Source: Deltaproteobacteria bacterium (GTDB taxonomy: Bacteria; Desulfobacterota; Desulfobacteria; Desulfobacterales; JAFDFH01). Taken from it: 9,713 nucleotides of DNA. The position numbers and the translations under genes were made by a program. Position 1 is the stretch's first letter; every line of letters starts with the position of its first letter. Shown one piece after another: positions 1 to 6,688 of this stretch. The DNA is taken from NCBI GenBank assembly GCA_019309945.1, contig JAFDFH010000065.1, forward strand, positions 1 to 9,713, given 5' to 3'. The notes beneath the pieces were generated by a model. The model did no database searches, was not told the origin of the DNA, and saw nothing but the letters and a program-made list of their open reading frames with translations.

Positions 1-911
1 ATGATAGGACGGCATGTCTTGCATATAATCTTTAAGCCCGTCCAGGACCCCTTCTTCTTCTTCATAGACATACCTGAAAAATCCGGTTTCGTCGTAATGG
101 ATTTCAACCGAACCCGGAGGTTTAGCCTTAAATTTTTTTGCAGCTTCGATGAGTTGTTCCGCACCTTCCAGGTCAAAATGACCTTTGGGGGCCATGCCGC
201 TCAATATTCCGCCGCCGCCCACAGCGATATTGCAGTTTTTATGGGCAAAAAGGATGGTGGGGCTGATCCCCTGGTATCCACCCCCTGCGGGGTTGGTACC
301 GTAAATGCCGGCAAGGATGGGGATCCACCCCCTGCGGGGTTGGTACCGTAAATGCCGGCAAGGATGGGGATTCCGCATTGTTCCAGTTCCGCATGCCGGA
401 AAAAAGTAGTCCCGCCACAGCGACGATCAGCATAAAATTTTTCCTGTTCAGGCAATTTGACTCCGCTGCAATTGATCAGCCAGACCAGGGGAAGATTCAG
501 GCGCTTGGAAAGATCGGTCACCCGCAAAATGTTTTCATATTGTCCGGGGAGCCAGGCCCCGGCCAGGACCTTATTGTCAAAACCAATGATTACCGCCCAT
601 TTGCCTGAAATCTTGCCGACACCGTCGACAACATTGGTGGTCCCTTCCTCGTTGTTTTCCGGGTTATACAGCGTATGCAGTGGACACCAGGTACCCGGAT
701 CCACCAGATATTGCAACCGCTGCCACACGGTCATCTGTCCCCTGGCATTGATCTTTTCTTCAGAAAATCCGGCCATTTTTACCTTTTCGACTTCAACCTC
801 AACCTGGGCTTCGATTGCCTTGATCTTTTCAATATTTTCTTCTGTACTTTTGATCTTTCCGGCTTTGAGTTCACTCCCAAAACCTGCCATCTTTTCAAAA
901 TAAGGTTTCAT
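1..911 (-). pseudogene. gcdA: Glutaconyl-CoA decarboxylase alpha subunit (carboxyltransferase), frameshifted by a 47-bp duplication; C-terminal part off-window
   Basis: GcdA is the biotin-dependent carboxyltransferase subunit of the Na+-pumping glutaconyl-CoA decarboxylase. It moves CO2 from glutaconyl-CoA to the biotin carrier, giving crotonyl-CoA. The N-terminal 196 residues follow the family closely: a helical lead, then LAGAWLPGQ (116-124), INCSGVK (146-152), CGGTTFFR (165-172) and GIYGTNPAGGG (186-196). After residue 196 the frame shifts and 40 unrelated residues lead to a stop at 201-203. The cause is an exact 47-bp tandem duplication (276-322 and 323-369). Removing one copy restores an open frame to base 1, continuing YQGISPTILFAHKNCNIAVG and later HYDETGFFRYVYEEEEGVL, again as expected. 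About 288 of the roughly 580 residues usual for the family lie in the window. The start at 909-911 has AGGAG seven bases upstream. Identity is firm. Whether the gene is truly broken or misassembled cannot be told from sequence alone. Confidence 0.9.
276..369. repeat. Exact 47-bp tandem duplication inside gcdA
   Basis: Bases 276-322 are repeated without a mismatch at 323-369, and identity at period 47 extends two bases further. The unit covers the codons for the family's GIYGTNPAGGG stretch. Because 47 is not a multiple of three, it shifts the reading frame. The lack of any difference between copies points to a very recent event or an assembly artefact. Confidence 0.97.
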
Positions 912-1211
912 GATCCGCTCCTGGTCTTTATTTTAGGTTCTTCTCCAATTTAGTTGGAGAAGAGGATTCAAGGGGTCAAGGGGTCAGGGGTTCAAGTGTT
1001 TGTTTTCTAAAAATTTTATTAGCGCTTATAACATTCTTTCGATCTCTGCTATGGGTTGTTTTACTGCTCCCAATTCTCCTATTGAAATAACGCCCAATTG
1101 GAGAAATCCCAATATAGATATTCGGGTCGGCCCCGAAAAATCCATTAGAGCTAAAATTCTATCGTAATAATCAAAAGCCTCCCAGGGCTGCTGATTTTTG
1201 CTTTTTAGGTG
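912..1211. other. 300-bp gap between acd and gcdA with short repeats and a possible small ORF
   Basis: This gap is long for two genes expected to be co-transcribed. It holds the gcdA-proximal stem-loop, an imperfect short tandem tract (about 967-996, built on TCAAGGGG), and an AT-rich stretch. On the minus strand a 39-codon frame (1145 to 1026, starting MDFSGPTRIS and ending PIAEIERML) looks protein-like. It is in the same frame as acd: after the acd stop, 61 sense codons follow before the next stop. No ribosome binding site precedes its ATG and I do not recognise the product. It may be a remnant of a lost gene. Confidence 0.4.
939..963 (-). promoter_or_regulatory. Stem-loop just upstream of gcdA
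   Basis: A perfect 10-bp inverted repeat (939-948 with 954-963) encloses a 5-base loop. On the minus strand it would sit in the gcdA leader about 28 bases before the start codon, outside the Shine-Dalgarno sequence. It has no U-run, so it is not a typical terminator. An mRNA-stabilising or processing hairpin is possible. The structure is directly visible; the role is inferred. Confidence 0.45.
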
Positions 1212-2375
1212 TCACCGATTGGCCTTGCGCATTCCAAGCTGATCCATAGCAATGATCCACTTGCAGATATTGGCGGATCCTTCCACCATGGTGTATGTCG
1301 GCGCATCCCGATAAAAGCGGGCGATCGGATACTCCGTCGAGTAGCCATAGGCACCGAGTATTCGCATGGCATAGTTCGCACATTTTGTTACCACTTCGCC
1401 CGCAAAATATTTCGCCTGGGTAACATCCAGCCCGTTGTTCAGATTTCCCTGATCTTTAACCCAGCCCGCTTTGTATACCAAAAGACGTGCGGCCTCAATC
1501 TCTGTGGACATCTGGGCAATCATGTCCTGATTCATCTGAAACGCTCCGATTGGTTTTCCAAACTGTTTGCGTTCATTGCAATATTTGATTGATGTGTCCA
1601 AACATGCCTGGGCAACTCCGACAGCGCCGGCAGCAGTGGAAAGACGGGTCTGATTTAAAGATTCAAAAAGAATTTTAGTGCCATCCCCAGGTTTACCCAG
1701 GATGTTTTCTTTGGGAACCCGGGTGTCGGTGAGAAATATCTCGCCTGTCGGACAAGAATGTGATCCCATCTTTTCTAATATTGAAGTCTTTACACCGTTA
1801 AAGTTTTTCGGCTCCAAAACAAAAGCGGAAAGCCCCTTTGAACGCTTGGAACGATCCGTGTAAGCATAATATACAACAGCATCCGCAAAATCGGCGTTGG
1901 ATATCCAAGTCTTGGAACCGTTCAAAATCCAGTGGTCGCCCTTATCCTCGGCTGTTGACGACATGGACAGGACGTCAGAACCCGTATCCGGTTCGGTCAT
2001 TGCGAATGCGCCGATATAGTCAGCGCTGACAAGTTTGGGAATATATTTCTGTCTTATCGTTTCGCTGCCATATTTATACATTGTAAAAGCGCTTCCGATG
2101 GTCTGCATATTAATCTGTACCCGGAGTGAACTTGAGGCTTTTGCAATCTCCTCGGTCACGATAATCATTGCGAGCCAACCCATGTCTTCGCCCCCATATG
2201 CTTCGGGAATCACCGTTCCCCAAAAACCCAGCTCGGCCATGGGTTTTATAACTTCCTTGTAAGGGAAATAGTGCTCTGAATCCCATGCATCGGCAAACGG
2301 TGCAATTTTTTTGGTTGCAAATTCACGGACCGCCTTTCTCAGCATCTCAAGTTCTTTTGAGAGCATAAAATCCAT
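1212..2375 (-). CDS. acd: Glutaryl-CoA dehydrogenase, non-decarboxylating type (acyl-CoA dehydrogenase family)
   Basis: This FAD-dependent cytoplasmic enzyme oxidises glutaryl-CoA to glutaconyl-CoA in anaerobic breakdown of aromatics and some amino acids. The 387 residues are full length for an acyl-CoA dehydrogenase. Visible motifs are AFAMTEPDTGSD (123-134), KTWISN (155-160), RKQFGKPIGAFQ (269-280) and YRDAPTYTMVEGSANI (355-370), with Glu365 as the likely catalytic base and Arg85 as the likely carboxylate-binding arginine. The residue before the base is Val364. In the Desulfococcus multivorans enzyme a Tyr-to-Val change here separates non-decarboxylating from decarboxylating forms, and the sequence from memory is very similar along its length, including the KANR end. 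The gcdA gene downstream supports the role. A strong GAGGAGG lies about nine bases before the ATG, and a MITE-like element abuts it. The alternative, another short-chain acyl-CoA dehydrogenase, is less likely. Confidence 0.88.
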   Translation of the reverse strand: MDFMLSKELEMLRKAVREFATKKIAPFADAWDSEHYFPYKEVIKPMAELGFWGTVIPEAYGGEDMGWLAMIIVTEEIAKASSSLRVQINMQTIGSAFTMYKYGSETIRQKYIPKLVSADYIGAFAMTEPDTGSDVLSMSSTAEDKGDHWILNGSKTWISNADFADAVVYYAYTDRSKRSKGLSAFVLEPKNFNGVKTSILEKMGSHSCPTGEIFLTDTRVPKENILGKPGDGTKILFESLNQTRLSTAAGAVGVAQACLDTSIKYCNERKQFGKPIGAFQMNQDMIAQMSTEIEAARLLVYKAGWVKDQGNLNNGLDVTQAKYFAGEVVTKCANYAMRILGAYGYSTEYPIARFYRDAPTYTMVEGSANICKWIIAMDQLGMRKANR

Positions 2376-2390
2376 ATCATATTCCTCCTC

Positions 2391-2532
2391 GAGACTTTTG
2401 CAAAACGCCCCTTTTTGCCCAATTTTTGCGTCAGGCTCAATTTTAAATCCTCGAAATACTCAATGTATTCCTGTGGTTAAAACTTTTGTCTTCCTTGAAC
2501 TTGAACAAAAATGAGCATTTTTCAATGGTCTC
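2391..2532. mobile_element. MITE-like element 1 (142 bp) in the acd leader
   Basis: The ends form an imperfect inverted repeat (GAGACTTTTGCAAAACGC against GAGACCATTGAAAAATGC, 14 of 18 matching). A 5-bp direct repeat, TCCTC, flanks it at 2386-2390 and 2533-2537 and reads as a target-site duplication. The core contains nested arms (TTTTAA 2441-2446 with TTAAAA 2477-2482, and AATAC 2455-2459 with GTATT 2465-2469). It encodes no protein, so movement would need a transposase elsewhere. The core closely resembles the element at 3899-4040. On the acd strand the TCCTC duplication is GAGGA, part of the Shine-Dalgarno sequence. Confidence 0.75.
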
Positions 2533-2571
2533 TCCTCTTCAAGGTGTCAAAAATCGTAACCGTTTTATCCG

Positions 2572-2793
2572 CTACTCATATATAATATCATGGATATACT
2601 GATGTAAAGATAATATGTCCAAACCTATTGGGAGCATTACCGATTTGTTAATAATCGTATCAAAATCTGATCGGGATGGTCTATTTCTTCCAGGCGGTAT
2701 ATAGAGACCTTTGAAAAATGTCAATTTTTGTCCAAGGTCGGGGAGCTGCAAAAATTCGAAGATTTGATCAGATGAGGATATATAAGATAACAC
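2572..2793 (-). CDS. Hypothetical 73-codon ORF or gene fragment downstream of fabH
   Basis: This frame opens with GTG and ends IHDIIYE. It follows fabH by 30 bases on the same strand. There is no clear Shine-Dalgarno sequence and an in-frame TAG immediately precedes the GTG. Its middle (residues about 17-30, including KLTFFKGLY) is encoded by a stray MITE terminus at 2704-2745, so the N-terminal part is unlikely to be ancestral. The last 40 residues (from PPGRNRPSRSDFD onward) look more like real protein and may be the end of a degraded gene. I do not recognise the product and it may not be expressed. Confidence 0.25.
   Translation of the reverse strand: MLSYISSSDQIFEFLQLPDLGQKLTFFKGLYIPPGRNRPSRSDFDTIINKSVMLPIGLDILSLHQYIHDIIYE
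2704..2745. repeat. Solitary terminus of a MITE-1-type element
   Basis: Beginning GAGACCTTTGAAAAATG, about 40 bases match the reverse complement of the right end of the element at 2391-2532, with a few substitutions and one single-base gap. Similarity fades after about 2745 and no partner terminus is visible. It is therefore a decayed or truncated copy in the opposite orientation. Confidence 0.55.
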
Positions 2794-2823
2794 CTATGGC
2801 GGGATCAAATTTGCTTAAAGCAA

Positions 2824-3807
2824 TCACCAATCTATTAATGTACTTCCCCAGGTAAGCCCTGCGCCAAATCCAACTAAAATCAAACGATCACCGGTGCTAA
2901 TTTTTCCTGATTTAACGGCCTGATCTAAAGCGATTGGAATCGAAGCCGCGGATGTATTGGCACATTCATTAATATTCATAATAAATTTATCTTCATTTAT
3001 TTTTAATGCACTTGCGGCATGTTGGGTAATGCGCATGTTTGCTTGATGTGGAATGATATAGTCAATATCGGTAATCGATAAATGGCTTTTTTTTAATATT
3101 TCCAGTATGGAGCTTACAAGAATCTTGGAACCGAATTTAAATATTTCCCGGCCATTCATTCGAATAAAATAGTCACTATTATTATTCGTATAGGTGCCGC
3201 CCGGTTTATAGGACCCGCCGGCTTCGATATCCAGCCATTCGGCAGGTTTAAATCCATTTGTTCCAAGAATGGTTTTTATGATTCCCTTATTACCATCGCT
3301 GTTTCTGGAAAGGACCACAGCGCCGGCCCCGTCACCAAATAGAACACACGTGTTGCGATCGTTCCAATTAAGGAAACGACTTAATGTTTCAGCGCCAATG
3401 ATTACAATATTGCGATAAAAACCAGACCTTATAAATTGGTCTGCTATGGCAATACCATAAATAAATCCGGAGCAGGCGGCGGCAATATCAAAAGCAGTCG
3501 CATTTTTGGCATTAATTTTTCGCTGAACCTGCGATGCTGTTGAAGGCATTAATTTGTCTGGTGTCAGTGTACCAATAATAATTAAATCGATCTCAGATGC
3601 TTTTAAATTAGCGGCCTTCAGCGCATTCATCGCGGCTTGGGCGGCTAAATCAGATGTGGCTTCTTTTTCATCCGCAATATGTCGTTTTTCGATACCGCTT
3701 CGTGTTCTGATCCATTCGTCATTGGTATCAACCAATTTTTCTAAATCAAAATTCGTTATAACCTTTTCAGGTAAATAAGAACCGGTTCCAATAATTTTGC
3801 TATTCAT
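2824..3807 (-). CDS. fabH: 3-oxoacyl-ACP synthase III (beta-ketoacyl-ACP synthase III)
   Basis: FabH starts type II fatty acid synthesis in the cytoplasm by condensing an acyl-CoA with malonyl-ACP. The 327 residues are full length. The catalytic triad is visible: Cys112 in AACSGF, His254 in IPHQANMRI and Asn284 in NECANTSAASIP. The N-terminal NDEWIRTRSGIEKRHIA (29-45) and the C-terminal GFGAGLTWGSTLIDW are also typical. AGGAG lies about 13 bases before the ATG, slightly long. No other fatty acid synthesis gene is nearby. The gene is markedly more AT-rich than argS or gatA and lies among repeats, so transfer or relaxed composition is possible. The substrate may be acetyl-CoA or another primer; a specialised KAS III in a secondary pathway cannot be excluded. 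Confidence 0.9.
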   Translation of the reverse strand: MNSKIIGTGSYLPEKVITNFDLEKLVDTNDEWIRTRSGIEKRHIADEKEATSDLAAQAAMNALKAANLKASEIDLIIIGTLTPDKLMPSTASQVQRKINAKNATAFDIAAACSGFIYGIAIADQFIRSGFYRNIVIIGAETLSRFLNWNDRNTCVLFGDGAGAVVLSRNSDGNKGIIKTILGTNGFKPAEWLDIEAGGSYKPGGTYTNNNSDYFIRMNGREIFKFGSKILVSSILEILKKSHLSITDIDYIIPHQANMRITQHAASALKINEDKFIMNINECANTSAASIPIALDQAVKSGKISTGDRLILVGFGAGLTWGSTLIDW

Positions 3808-3867
3808 TACTTTTAAATTACTCCTAATTTCTTTCTGACCGTTTCAAAGGAAACCAACGGTACCCCC

Positions 3868-4216
3868 ATGCAAATATGCGTTTCGAAAATTGTATTTAGC
3901 GCCTGAACGCAAACTGCTATTTTCTCCAATTTCGGCGTCAGGCTCAGATTTTAATCCTTAAAATACGCTAATGTATTCCAGCGGTTAAAATCTTCGCCTT
4001 CCTTGAACTTGGAAAAACGATCTAGTTTTCGTTCGGGCACTATTTAGCAAAGATGTTTACAGTAAACGCTGGGATGAACAGATACGCATAAAATATGTAC
4101 TGCCCTTGATTCTGAATAAGAAGGGCGGTATCATCACGGATGCTGCCTCGTTTGTTGACCCTATAACGAAGAGGTGTCAGGAATCAGAAACGGTCTTGGA
4201 GGTTATACAAATATAA
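3868..4216 (+). pseudogene. Small unrecognised ORF interrupted by MITE-like element 2
   Basis: Reading across the element insertion, 3868-3898 joins 4047-4216 once the 142-bp element and one 6-bp duplication are removed. The result is one continuous frame of 66 codons, starting MQICVSKIVFSKDVYSKRWD and ending ESETVLEVIQI before TAA at 4214-4216. With the element present the frame is shifted, because 148 is not a multiple of three. Exact restoration of frame supports both the insertion model and the idea that this was coding. The frame is open upstream to 3814 with no clear ribosome binding site, so the ATG is uncertain and the ORF may be the end of a longer lost gene. It diverges from fabH. 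I do not recognise the family. Confidence 0.5.
3899..4040. mobile_element. MITE-like element 2 (142 bp), inserted in a small ORF
   Basis: It is the same length as the element at 2391-2532 and shares its core (GCGTCAGGCTCA, the AATAC/GTATT arms, and CTTCCTTGAACTTG). The termini differ: GCGCCTGAACGCAAACT against GTGCCCGAACGAAAACT (14 of 17). A direct repeat TATTTA flanks it at 3893-3898 and 4041-4046, extending by chance or design to TATTTAGC. The core forms a strong hairpin, with 3941-3954 pairing to 3985-3998 at 12 of 14 positions. It has no coding capacity of its own. Confidence 0.78.
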
Positions 4217-4474
4217 TTCAATACTGTCAAATAGTTTAATGCCTGAAGCCTGCATGTAAAAATATGAAAAGGATGGGTTTAAAAAAAAATCAGGCAGATA
4301 GAGTGTACGGTAAAATCATTAATAACGCACGATCTTGGGGAACAAAAAGTCGATCTGATTTTTCATCACAATTAATCTGTGAAAACCCGCCGGTCATTTT
4401 CGCTTTCATCTGCCTTGACAGGCGGTTATGGCAATTAAAATACTTGTATTTTCACCAACTTGTAGAAATTTCGA
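4217..4474. other. AT-rich intergenic stretch without a supported gene
   Basis: No convincing gene is seen. Visible structure includes a 9-bp inverted repeat (4285-4293 with 4355-4363), a short hairpin at 4366-4382 (TCACA/TGTGA arms), and GC-rich arms CCGCC and GGCGG around 4387-4425. A 78-codon plus-strand frame starting at 4264 runs into the downstream repeat and shows no family features, so it is not called. This is likely repeat debris. Confidence 0.4.
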
Positions 4475-4701
4475 GTAACTTCTCAAAAACTTATGGTTAA
4501 ACCTACCAGCGGAGTCATCCGGTCATTTTTTTCAAAGCGGGCAACTGTTTGAAGCCGTTTAGGGCGGCTTACAGTGACCCGAACAGCATAAATTGTTGAT
4601 TATAACCTGTTTATGCTAAGAGACACACTCATTTTAGATCACATGCGCGGGTCTATGTTAGGCGCCCTTAACGGCAAGTTTTGGCCGTATTGAAAAAAAT
4701 T
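4475..4701 (+). repeat. Structured dispersed repeat, copy A
   Basis: This roughly 225-bp sequence recurs at 9498-9713 in the same orientation, with about a dozen substitutions and one 11-12-base insertion near 4497-4508. It is rich in inverted repeats: TTCAAA 4531-4536 with TTTGAA 4548-4553; AAGCCG 4552-4557 with CGGCTT 4565-4570, extended by CTGT/ACAG; AGCATAAA 4585-4592 with TTTATGCT 4610-4617; and ACGGC/GCCGT near 4671-4688. There is no ORF. The true right end is unknown because the other copy is cut by the window edge. It could be an intergenic mobile repeat or the template of a small RNA. Confidence 0.8.
4585..4617 (+). other. Stem-loop of repeat copy A with wobble-preserving variation
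   Basis: An 8-bp perfect stem (4585-4592 with 4610-4617) encloses a 17-base loop. In the other copy (9597-9604 with 9622-9629) two positions differ, and each turns a Watson-Crick pair into G-U in plus-strand RNA, so all eight pairs survive. The loop itself has unconstrained changes. This suggests, but does not prove, selection on an RNA structure. Confidence 0.45.
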
Positions 4702-4980
4702 ACCGGATGGCGTAGCGGGCCTACCGGAACATATTGAGAAGTTACCCACTTTTTTGATAGAAAACATTAACATAGAAAAAATAAAAAGCAAAGCCCATAG
4801 CTGTTGTGCAACTATGCATGGGGATATGAGAAGGCAAAGCGTCTTGACTTGGATATGAAAAGTCTTTATGAATTGGAACCCGTTTTGGACCAAGATCGAC
4901 ACAGCTCATCGTGGTAAAAATAATAATTCCGGGAAAATCTGTGCCCACTATGGATTACCCAACAGCTGGATAATATAAAA
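4702..4980. other. Gap between the structured repeat and argS
   Basis: No gene is supported. TACCGG occurs twice (near 4701 and 4731), close to the unknown end of the repeat. On the plus strand, 4801-4917 is an open 38-codon stretch between stops that reads AWGYEKAKRLDLDMKSLYEL and onward. It resembles protein but lacks an early start and a binding site, so it may be a gene remnant. The argS promoter should lie here, but no clear -35/-10 pair stands out. Confidence 0.35.
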
Positions 4981-6645
4981 ATGAAGCAACGGATCAAAAA
5001 TATCATCTCTCAGGCCGCGATGGCCGCCTACAAAAAAGGGGATCTGCCCTCACCGGAAATTCCGAATGTGGAGGTCGACGAACCCAAAATAGAGGCCCAC
5101 GGTGATTTTTCAACGAATGTTTCAATGGTGATGGCATCCATCCAGAAGATGCCGCCGAGAAAGATTGCGGAGGTCCTTCTAAAGCATTTGGAAGACCCTG
5201 AACGGATACTTGCCCGAACAGAAATTGCAGGACCCGGCTTTATCAATTTTTCCATAAACCCGGGATCCTGGCATTGTTTTTTACAAAAGGTTCATGAGGA
5301 GGATACCGCCTACGGTGCCACCGATATCGGCAAGGGCAAAAAAATCCAGGTGGAATTTGTAAGCGCCAATCCAACCGGCCCGCTGCATGTCGGTCATGGA
5401 CGCGGTGCAGTGGTAGGCGACAGTGTGGGGAACATCCTTTCCTTTTGCGGATATCATGTTGAAAAAGAATATTATATTAATGACTCGGGAACCCAGATAA
5501 ACACTTTAGGGCAATCGGTTTTCCTGCATCTTAAGGCGTTGTCAGGAGAAAAAATCTCTTTTCCCGACAACTGTTACAAGGGGAACTATATTCGCGATCT
5601 GGCCATAAACCTAAAGGACGGCAAAGGGGATGATCTTCTCGCCATGAGCGAAAGGGAAGCCATTGATTATACTGCGCGATTTGCGGCTGAAAAAATTCTT
5701 GAAGGCATCAGAGAAGATCTAAAAAATTTCGGCGTGGAATTCGACCGATGGTTCAGTGAGCAGAGCCTTTATGATTCCGGCAAGGTGGATGAAGTCATCC
5801 ACGATTTTCGCAGCCGGGCAATCATCTATGCGAAGGATGGCGCACTCTGGTTTCGTACGACCGATTTCGGAGATGAAAAGGATCGCGTAGTGGTCAGAGG
5901 AAACGGACAGACCACCTATTTTGCATCGGACATCGCGTATCACCAGGAGAAATTCGATCGCGGTTTTGAGCGCGTGATCGATGTATGGGGTGCTGACCAC
6001 CATGGTTATATTGCGCGGATGATGGCTTCAATAGAGGCTTCCGGCCGGAAACGAGATCAGTTTAACGTCATTCTGGTTCAGCTGGTCAATCTTCTGAGGG
6101 GTAGCGAACCGGTTGCCATGTCGACCCGGGCCGGTGAATTTGTTACCTTAAATGATGTTATCAGTGAAGTCGGGCGTGACGCGGCCAGGTTTCTTTTCCT
6201 TACCCGTCATTATGAAAGCCCCCTGGACTTTGACCTGGAGATCGCCAAGAAAAAGACCCATGACAATCCCGTTTACTATGTTCAATACGTTCATGCCCGG
6301 ATATCGAGTATCGCCCGCAAGGCGGCCGAAAGGGGAATAAAAAACATTAAATGGGACGCCAATGCCATCGCCTTATTAAAGGAACCCGAGGAGATCCAGC
6401 TGATAAAAACCATGGCCCGCTATCCTGAGATCGTCCGATCCAGTGCGGAATTTATGGAACCCCATCGCATCGCATTTTATCTCATGAACCTTGCAGCCGC
6501 TTTTCATGCCTATTACAATAAACACCGGGTCCTGACCGATGATCCCGTTTTAACCGGGGGCCGGCTCTACTTAGTCCTGGCGATTAAAAAGGTCATCCGC
6601 AACGGCCTGACCCTCCTGGGGGTATCAGCCCCTGAAACGATGTAA
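4981..6645 (+). CDS. argS: Arginyl-tRNA synthetase
   Basis: ArgS charges tRNA-Arg with arginine in the cytoplasm. The 554 residues match the usual bacterial length. The order of parts is canonical: an N-terminal Add-1 domain (about 1-110, with HGDFSTNVSM at 40-49), the class I signature SANPTGPLHVGHGRGA (128-143) containing the HIGH-type HVGHG, the insertion DVWGADHHGY (334-343), the degenerate KMSKS loop MSTRAG (380-385) as usual in ArgS, and an anticodon-binding helical domain ending LTLLGVSAPETM. The start lacks a strong Shine-Dalgarno sequence (GCTGGA about 11 bases upstream is weak), but the N-terminus fits the family. It is the first gene of a co-directional block with a SPOR-domain gene, gatC and gatA, though the 313-bp gap after it suggests separate transcription of the later genes. 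Confidence 0.97.
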   Translation: MKQRIKNIISQAAMAAYKKGDLPSPEIPNVEVDEPKIEAHGDFSTNVSMVMASIQKMPPRKIAEVLLKHLEDPERILARTEIAGPGFINFSINPGSWHCFLQKVHEEDTAYGATDIGKGKKIQVEFVSANPTGPLHVGHGRGAVVGDSVGNILSFCGYHVEKEYYINDSGTQINTLGQSVFLHLKALSGEKISFPDNCYKGNYIRDLAINLKDGKGDDLLAMSEREAIDYTARFAAEKILEGIREDLKNFGVEFDRWFSEQSLYDSGKVDEVIHDFRSRAIIYAKDGALWFRTTDFGDEKDRVVVRGNGQTTYFASDIAYHQEKFDRGFERVIDVWGADHHGYIARMMASIEASGRKRDQFNVILVQLVNLLRGSEPVAMSTRAGEFVTLNDVISEVGRDAARFLFLTRHYESPLDFDLEIAKKKTHDNPVYYVQYVHARISSIARKAAERGIKNIKWDANAIALLKEPEEIQLIKTMARYPEIVRSSAEFMEPHRIAFYLMNLAAAFHAYYNKHRVLTDDPVLTGGRLYLVLAIKKVIRNGLTLLGVSAPETM

Positions 6646-6688
6646 TTTTTACGCCGGGAAACAGCAGAAGGTTTACTGAAGAAAAAAT

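Noticed and set aside
1169..1196. Stem-loop followed by T-rich sequence just downstream of acd, terminator-like.
   Set aside because: The T-run lies on the plus strand, where no gene ends here; on the minus strand the hairpin has an internal mismatch and no U-run.
1212..1214. The acd TGA could be a selenocysteine codon, with 61 open codons after it.
   Set aside because: The protein before it is already full length for the family, and the remembered Desulfococcus multivorans enzyme ends in the same KANR.
1209..1592. A 127-codon plus-strand frame opposite the end of acd.
   Set aside because: It is antisense to the conserved C-terminal half of acd with no support of its own.
4264..4500. A 78-codon plus-strand frame before the structured repeat.
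   Set aside because: It runs into the repeat, has no clear binding site and no recognisable composition or motif.
4650..4680. GTTAGGC inside the structured repeats resembles an integron attC end.
   Set aside because: No matching RYYYAAC partner at a suitable distance was found in either copy, there is no cassette layout and no integrase is in the window.
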